Source of the DNA: Lepas anatifera
Taxonomy: Eukaryota > Arthropoda > Thecostraca > Lepadidae
Assembly (NCBI GenBank): GCA_034440635.1
Contig: JAOTON010002102.1
Coordinates: forward strand, 542,501-606,500
Reading direction: 5' to 3'
Length of the DNA: 64,000 nucleotides
Every line of letters begins with the position of its first letter. Position 1 is the stretch's first letter. The position numbers and the translations under genes are program-made. Positions 56,849 through 64,000 of this stretch are shown here, piece by piece. A model generated the notes under the pieces. That model ran no database searches. It worked only from the letters and a program-made list of their open reading frames with translations, and was not told the origin of the DNA.

Positions 56849-57771
56849 TCTAGTTTAGAGTGCTCATATCACTTAATGATTTTAAAATATATTTTTTTAA
56901 CCAAGATTGTACGGACATGCTGGTGATATATCAATTCAACGTTTAACATCTCGCAATTTCTGAGTCACACAAGCTTGAGCGACTGTCTGACAGAAGCTTT
57001 TACATAGCTTCGGCTCCTACTACGCGGTCGTTGCAGAAAACATGAGCATTTCATAAGCGAAGGTACTATACGCTGCGTGTATGGGGAAAGCTTGGAATGC
57101 CCCGTTTAAATGAGTACACTTCTGATCATCTGGAAAATCTGCAGCGATGTGAGGTGCTGGGTCATTTCCGAGGTCCAGAGGTCACAGTTCAAAGCTTTAC
57201 TGAGAGCTTATCAGAGATCAAATATAAAATTAACGATAGGTACTCCTCTTCACACAGTTAAGCTAGGGCCTTTTCTCTTCCTTTATTGTTTATTAATTAA
57301 ATTTGTGAGTTGAATGATATATGCTGTCACCATGTTGGATTATCTTACTACTTTGAATAAGACCTAGGTCAGACCTACCGTTGTATTTAACCTGAATTAG
57401 TGTAATAACAATGTTATACCACCCGTCATAGTAAGATCATAGAGTAGATATACATTTAATTTCTGCTCCATGGTAAGATGATTACCGAGATGAATACCCA
57501 GCTCCTTCAGGCCGACCGCAATGCTTGGGTGGCATGGTCTTATCTTCAGAAGCTTCGGCGTGACCCGGCAAAGTGCAAATCATTCAGGACGACACTAAGA
57601 CGATACCAAGTTCTGACCACTTGAAATTTAAAACATTCTACTCGAAAAATATAGTTCCGTGTGAGTTCTCTGGGCGTGGCTGGGTTCTAAATCAATCTTC
57701 GAAAACCACATCAACCAGCTGCAACCAGCAGACCAACATCGACATCAAACTTCAAACTAGTACCAATATTA

Positions 57772-57774
<3 letters not shown>
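56849..57774. other. Intergenic DNA, no recognised gene
   Basis: Nothing supported is seen. Confidence 0.35.

Positions 57775-57824
<50 letters not shown>
57775..57824. repeat. (AT)25 microsatellite
   Basis: Uninterrupted AT dinucleotides. Confidence 0.97.
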
Positions 57825-57827
<3 letters not shown>

Positions 57828-58103
57828 GTCACTTTTGGAATGCGGTTCCTCCCGCTATTGTCTCGAACAACCCCCAGCTATTCAGCTACTATTGGCTACC
57901 CAATATTTCGAGAGGAAAGGGGAGCGAGGCTTGAGCCCCTTATCCCGCCCCTTTGTATTCGCCACTTATGGGCTTGTAGTTTGCACGTCTTAATGTGAAT
58001 ATAATATTTGATAGATGTAATTTACGATGCTCTCGCTTCATTCCTATTATTTCAGTGTTTGATGTTGACCGTGATGCTATACCATATTTTAATGATTGCG
58101 GAA

Positions 58104-58335
58104 CCATAGGCAGATCCAGAGCGAGAGGGTGCTGTTACCCCCCCTCCATCGACCTTCGGCGCCCCCTGTAATGGTCACGTCGCCTCTGAAAAGTCAATAG
58201 CTTCCTCTGAAATGTCCTCTCCCCCCAGAATGAGAGTATCAGTGCCCCCACGATAGGATTCGACGTCCGGCGGATAAGTTGACCGCCCAAAAGTGGCACC
58301 CCTGATCCGGATGGCGCCCCTGACCACGCCATGTA
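58104..58335. mobile_element. GC-rich GCGCC-box element, degraded copy
   Basis: It begins with CATAGGCAGATCCAGAG, a diverged GGATCC-type terminus. The interior has cggcgccccctgtaatgg, ctctgaaatgtcct and ggcgcccctgacca phrases as in 33954-34227. The right end is unclear. Confidence 0.5.
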
Positions 58336-58344
58336 CCCCCCTCT

Positions 58345-58924
58345 CCCGATTGGCAATCTTGGAGCTGCATATGTATGTTATGTCATTTTATACTCTTGAT
58401 CAGACTTGTTATTGTGATCTATCATGCTGCTCATGAAATTATAATAAACAAATACATAAAATGTAATGTGTATAGATAGTTGATGGATTTTGCAGTGCTC
58501 CGGCGAGAAGTATGATTGTAATTTAGTATGATGTTTCGCTTATCGCCTCGAATCCGGAATGCATGATTGAGAAATTTCCCAAGTGGTTGCATATGCGGGA
58601 ACATAGCTTCATCAAAATCTCACTGCAATCGATCGTTGAAAAAGTTATTGGCCATTGTATAAGCAAGCAAATTCGTCGGCACTGCTCTTGCGATACCCAA
58701 TAACATTCTTAATTACCTGTTACATTGAGATTCTGATGCAGGGCTTTGCCCGAATATATAATAACTTTGAATTTCTTTATTCCCAGATTTGAGGAGAAAG
58801 GCCAAGCAATGTCTTACGACAGATAAGTAAATGTGTCTCAGTTAGCGGCTCTGGTTAGTTTTATTTGTTATATAGGTAAAATAAAACTTATGTCGTGCCT
58901 ACCGCTAATGGGTGATGTTAAGCC
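58345..58924. other. Intergenic DNA, no recognised gene
   Basis: Nothing supported is seen before the next MITE. Confidence 0.35.
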
Positions 58925-59388
58925 TTAAGGGAATGTGGCACCTTGGTCGAATCCTGGAATTTAGTGTAATAAGGGGTACTTTTAGCCGGAAATCATGAAA
59001 GCGTCCATTATTTCTCCGAAAAATGTACAATAAGCTGAACATTTTGATTTTTAAAATGCTCCTCTAGGGAAAGAAATATCTGCCTGTGGATGATGTCATG
59101 ATCTGACAACCACTACCATATTCAATACCTTTCAAGGGCTTCGATTGGCTGATACTCACCGTGACGTCAGCATATGTCGTCACACCAACAGCCATAACAA
59201 CTGTGGCCTGCTGCTAAGGGTACATGAGGGGTAGGTACATTTCAGGTAGGTTTTAGCTTTTTTCTACGGAAATCTCGAGTTCCAAGACAAATGGTATATT
59301 GAGTACCGGGTTTTCCGGCATGCTTTAAAACATGGCTATCTCAGTTAAAATCACAATAAAGGTAATAACGGTGCCACATTCCCTTTAA
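58925..59388 (+). mobile_element. TTAA-flanked MITE, full-length copy
   Basis: From TTAAGGGAATGTGGCACC to GTGCCACATTCCCTTTAA, 464 bp, aligned over its length with 17066-17521. It keeps CGTGACGTCAGCATATG; the other CRE site is degraded to GATGATGTCATG. Confidence 0.85.
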
Positions 59389-60310
59389 GTGACCTGCATA
59401 TGGACGAGACTTTGTATTTGTAGGCACGGCCTCGGCTTGTCCCTCCTAGAGCTCTCAAATGTCACTAGGAACTTTTTTTCATTAGGCAAGGCAAGGTGCG
59501 TTAGAATCTTGCCTGAGTTGTTTAACAGCAGAACCCAATATTATCGGATTCATGATGATCGCTGGCCAGTATTGCCGCAGCTTCCCTAGCCAAAGTTTTA
59601 AACGGATAATACGAATGCATGTAGGGTTATAGAATTGTAAACAAGTTTAGAGGTGGTTTTCCAACTAGCCAATAAACTTTCACTGGGCGGGAAGGGGGGG
59701 GGTGAAACAGTGCAACCCTGTCCACAAAGCTGTGAGAATTTTGTTGGAAACCACTGGGCTAAGACGTTCTCAGTCAGATTTTTGCCCTTGATTGGTAGCC
59801 ATAAGCAGCTCAGCCGGACTCAGACAGAGCTCACAAAGTTTGTGGCTGCTTATCGACGTTTAGGGGTACTTTCCTAACTTTTAGGAGAGCTCGCACATCT
59901 GTAAAGGGTATAACTACACACGCTTGGGTATACTTGCGATTTCAAGTGTTTTTTATTGGCTCAACCAGGAGTTTCTAGAAGTCACGATCCTTGCCGCGAA
60001 CAAGGTTTTTGAAGCACATCTTTATTTTCTAAATTGCACCTTGGATGATCTTAACTTTTATGTGAACACGTTTAAGGGGTGTTTTTCCGACTAGCCTGGC
60101 TGGGCCTGATACAAAATACTAGCCTGATACAAATATTGCATTCCTTCAAGCTTTTGAATAGTTTTTATTTCGTCTGCCTAACCCTCTTAGCTTATGAATT
60201 AAAGGAGCGGTCATATGTAACTCCTCACCCGTACCAAGCGTAACAGTTTGAGCTACCAGACCATTATTATTTCGTCTATTTCCACAATCACCACCGCAGC
60301 GTCATATTAG
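59389..60310. other. Intergenic DNA, no recognised gene
   Basis: Only short frames without domains. Confidence 0.35.
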
Positions 60311-60770
60311 CGCTTGAGAACACTCCCATCACCGTACAACCTGCGGCTGCGTACAATCGCCCCCACACACGCCCACCCCTCCCTCTCAGACACCCGACAA
60401 AAAACCGTGCCACCGGTTCCTCACCCGAGCGGGCGCCCGACAAAAACAGGAGTTTGGGATGGCGGCCGGTGTCCGCCGGGCGGCGCGGCCCAGCCGGCTA
60501 CTGCGTCGTTACCTCTGGCGTCCTTGACAGCTGGAGTATTTGGGTGTTGTACGGTGATGACGTCATACATGTCCAGGTCGGCGGGAACCGGTCCGGGCGA
60601 AACGGCGGCGGCGGCGGCTGCGGTGTGGGCTCTCGGCGCGCGTCCCGCCAGCTCGCGGTGGGCGGGCTGCGACCCGGCCCGGCATTTCCGTGTTGTGGTG
60701 ACTGGGTTGAACTGCGAGAGACAGGTGAACCAGGCCGGACGCATACGGGGCTGTTTACGATTGTAGTGGT
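60311..60770. promoter_or_regulatory. CpG-rich block with a CRE palindrome
   Basis: A CG-dense stretch with overlapping 90-150-codon accidental frames on both strands. GATGACGTCATAC at about 60554 is a perfect CREB/ATF-type palindrome. This fits a promoter, but no first exon can be assigned. Confidence 0.35.
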
Positions 60771-60935
60771 GTCGTCCATAAATCTGACCTGATGATTGTA
60801 TTAAGCTGAAGTTTTGTATTAAATTGAAGTCGATGATTATTGAATTAATGTGAATGGAATCAGAGGGACAATTGTTACAAAATACGTTTGGAAAAATTTG
60901 TGACCTGCTCCTTACCTACTTCTGCAGTGAATTCC

Positions 60936-61391
60936 TTAAAGGGAATGCGGCACCTTGGTCGAATCTCGGAATTTAGTGTAGTTAGGGGCATTGTTAGCCA
61001 AAAACCATGAATACGTCCATGATTTCTCCGAAAAAAATGTACAATGGGCTCAACATTTTTATTTTTAAAATGCTCTAGAGTGAAAAATCAACATCTGCCT
61101 GTGGATGACGTCATGATCTGGCAACTACTACCATATTCAATAGGCTTTAAGGGCTTCAATTGGCTGATTACTCTCCGTGACGTCAGCGCTATCGTCGCAC
61201 CAACAGCTGACAACTGTGGCCGCCTGGCTGGGTTACATTTGGGGTACATTTCAGATAGGTTTTGAACTTTTCTTCATGGCAATTTTGAGTTTCAAGACAA
61301 ATGATAAACTAAGCACCGAATTTTCCGGCATGCTTTACAACTTGGCTATCTCAGTTAAAATCGCGTTACACAGATGCCAAATTCACTTTAA
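60936..61391 (+). mobile_element. TTAA-flanked MITE, diverged copy
   Basis: Starts TTAAAGGGAATGCGGCACC and ends with a diverged inverted terminus (GATGCCAAATTCACTTTAA). The body matches the family, with GATGACGTCATGATC kept. Its final TTAA is shared with a further truncated element start. Confidence 0.8.
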
Positions 61392-61410
61392 AGGGAATGT
61401 GGCACCTTTA
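61388..61410 (+). mobile_element. 5' stub of another TTAA-flanked MITE
   Basis: TTAAAGGGAATGTGGCACC follows directly on the previous copy, then the match stops. A similar stub lies at 63038-63062. Confidence 0.55.
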
Positions 61411-64000
61411 TAAATTATTTTATAACGTGCACGGTGATCGGAAAGTTGGACAGTGCACGGTGTCGGACAGTTAAAAACAAATTCGCTTCCGTTCAATGTT
61501 ATCGGCACTCAACTAAAGGTTAGAAACGCAAAACGAACGCTCTGTCACACAAGCTGACCTGATTTCATTTAATAACCGGCACATTTGTTACATTAACTAT
61601 TAATGGCACAATTAATTAATTGAGCACATCAATTACAATTACATGGTTAATTACATTAGTCCTGTTGTCGGTCTCGAGATGCGCACTTGCTTTCCATCCT
61701 TCCTCTAGAGCTGAACCGCAGGACACTGGGGCAGCCTGGCGGCATGTCAGTGGTTGACCTTTGAGGCATTTGCGAGACCTGGACGTGACCTAGTGCCCCC
61801 GTCATGCATGCTCAGGATTTCTCGGAAACCCTGCGGGTTTTAGAACCTGCGCCAGAAATATTGATGTTATTTTAGACTGCCCTGGGGCCCGAATATATGT
61901 CATGTTGCTGGGGCTCACTCATTGAATCTCGGCACCAACTCCGTGATTTCGGCGGACAATCGAAGTTGTTTATTCCGACATTTTGGCTGTTATTCCCTTT
62001 TCAGCTCCTTTGAACACTAAACAAGGACGTGCACAAAATACGACCTCAGTCCCCATGGATACGTATATTTACTAGTTTAATGTATTTTCACCGACAATAT
62101 TTGATGCCTGTTTTGTCTCTATAAAACAACCATGACAGAGAAATTGAAGGAACGTAAGAGTCCTTACCATGGCAGTAGATGCTGAAAAACAACTACATAA
62201 TTTTTGAGGCTCAAATCACTTGATGTTACTTGAAATTTGTTGTGTTCAAATGTGTATGAAATTGGTAGATGGAGTGGCCACTGCTTGCTCCTGCACTTCC
62301 TTTGTTTAGGGACCTGTAATTTTGAACTATGCATCTCAATGGAAAATCAAACATCACTGCACCGGGAGAACACCGTCAGACGTGGGGCCCATAATATTTG
62401 TTTCTCCTAAATGGGTCTAAAATTGCCGATACCATTGGCGTATATTGTGACTTACTGACGATTTTAGAGGCGATTTGGAAGCACAGAGTATGAGCACCAT
62501 GCGGTAATATAAGTCCCTCCTGCCAACAGCCATTGTCGATCTTGATCTCTCCTATAAGACTAGGCTACATGAATACGTAGCATCTTAATCCACATGGGAC
62601 TTAAAAGGCAAACACCATTCCATTCAAGGTTGTAAACTGGCAGCAGGTTTTCAAATTAAACCTATAAGCCTAGTTGCGTGACATTTTTTGCGTCATGCTT
62701 GTGCGGGCTTCGACCACAGAGCGATGGTTGCACTTGTGATGGAAAGGCTCTTAAATTCGTGTGTTCAGCATCGCTTCACAGCGATGTTCTATCGACAGTT
62801 GTAGCCTCGTTACCTTAGTGCTTTACAATTTATTGTGGCGTTTTAAATCTTAGTTGGAGGCTGGTTTTTTCTTTAAATGGTGGTGCTGTTTTAATGATTA
62901 AAATATTTATCAAAATCTAGTATCAGCACAATTTAAATAAAATTTTCAGTCCCTATAATTGAATTGGTTAATTCCAATGAAACCTGCAAACAATTACTTG
63001 GCCTGGAGGAGAATCTGAATTGATTGATTATTTACACTTAAAGTAAATGCGGCACCTTTAAAGTAGGATTTGAACTTATGTAACCATGTGATAGAGCATG
63101 CCAAGAAACTAATTGCTCGATATCGGATGTGTCCGAGCACTTACCTTTCGCGAAGAAAAATACAAAATTCACCCCCCCCATTAACTCTTTCCTCACTGGG
63201 TGGTCATGTTGTATGCACCTATCATACCTTGGGAAAGTGAATTAATGCTTAGACCCCGTTGCGCAAATAAGTTTTCCTTGCTTGGAACTCTTTTCAGCTC
63301 AAGTGCTAAACGTGATTTTGGTAATGGCGAGTGCACATGCGTATAACTTTCTTCAATGACTAGTTTCCATGACCACGTGCAGTTTGAAGATCGCGTGCGC
63401 CCAGTGTTTCTACACTGCTGCGATACCCTCTCTGGACTGGACCCATTTTCTTTCCGGCTCTCCCCGCTCTGTGAAACAGATGACTGCGAAACCCCTCGTT
63501 TTCCCACACGTTTTTGGACTGCGTCACGCTGTGGGGAGGCTCCTCTGCTTCACAGAGACACATAGAGAAGGTGCTAAATCACACATCTCTGCAGATAGTC
63601 ACCTGTTCTAGACATGGTGATCACGTGAGAGTGGAACAATGTGGACGGCTTTAGTCTTGAGTGCGACATACTCACTGTGTATAAGCTGTTTAACTTGTGT
63701 AATGCGCTTGAAAATCTTAAGCGTATGGTCATCCGTGACGATGAAATAACGCTCCACCGAACTCCCGTGATATCCCCTAGCGGTGCGCCGGAATCAGCTA
63801 CAGCTACCACTGGTGCATTCAGAAAGGGCAGGCAGGTTCTTCCGTTCCCAGGTGATTTGCGAACAGCTTCTGTGGCTGTCAAACTGGCGGGTTCAGTTTT
63901 TACACGTTGAAGGCAGCTGCGAGACGTCAGGGAAAACTGAACGGCTGTACGTCAGCTTGTGCAGTTATGTGTTCATTTGATAATTTTATATCCTTTTGCT
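61411..64000. other. Intergenic DNA to the window end
   Basis: Frames up to about 104 codons overlap on both strands near 63.2-63.9 kb with no recognised domain. A short MITE stub lies at 63038-63062. Confidence 0.35.

Overview
The window is animal nuclear DNA, most likely from an invertebrate. It has GT-AG introns, a C2H2 zinc-finger gene with a tiny first coding exon, many non-autonomous DNA transposons with inverted termini and target-site duplications, tRNA-derived SINEs, long minisatellites, (AT)n and (CT)n microsatellites and one nearly intact Ty3/gypsy LTR retrotransposon. Nothing bacterial, phage-like or CRISPR-like is present. I cannot name the species. An arthropod-type initiator (TCAGTT) before the start codon of the host gene is only a weak hint.

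Layout. 1-9.6 kb: intergenic DNA with a hAT-type MITE (2624-3004), a back-to-back chain of TTAA-flanked MITEs (4.9-6.6 kb) and two SINEs. 9.6-11.6 kb: a 36-bp minisatellite. 11.6-13.1 kb: a GC-rich element split by a nested 1.25-kb element. 13.9-16.1 kb: microsatellites, a MITE and a compound minisatellite. 17.1-17.5 kb: another TTAA MITE. 18.8-29.2 kb: a Ty3/gypsy element on the minus strand, flanked on both sides by a near-identical 1048-bp direct repeat. 29.3-31.8 kb: a 2.45-kb non-autonomous hAT element with a perfect 8-bp target duplication. 32-37 kb: intergenic DNA with MITEs. 37.9-39.4 kb: a 39-bp minisatellite. 39.9-43.5 kb: a GC-rich block followed by a PLAG-family zinc-finger gene. 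43.5-64 kb: mostly unannotated DNA with a degenerate minisatellite, a cluster of nuclear-receptor half-sites, SINEs, more TTAA MITEs, an 8-bp-TSD MITE and GC-rich blocks near 52.1 and 60.5 kb.

The only host protein gene I can support is the PLAG1-like gene (41819-43506, plus strand). It has seven C2H2 fingers and a proline/serine/acid-rich C-terminal half. Its reading frame breaks inside finger 6 at a short A run, most simply a one-base sequence error or a disabling mutation.

The retrotransposon carries gag and then a protease/RT/RNase H/integrase pol. gag and pol share one frame and are separated by a single UAA stop. A second, one-base break lies just after the RT core. The two LTRs look identical, so insertion was recent, but the outer end of the left LTR is cut by 13 bp and no target duplication surrounds the element. 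The uninterrupted target sequence sits 1 kb to the left. This is either a real rearrangement between a filled and an empty allele, or a fusion of two haplotypes in the assembly. I found no convincing new multi-gene system; the novelty is in transposon structure.
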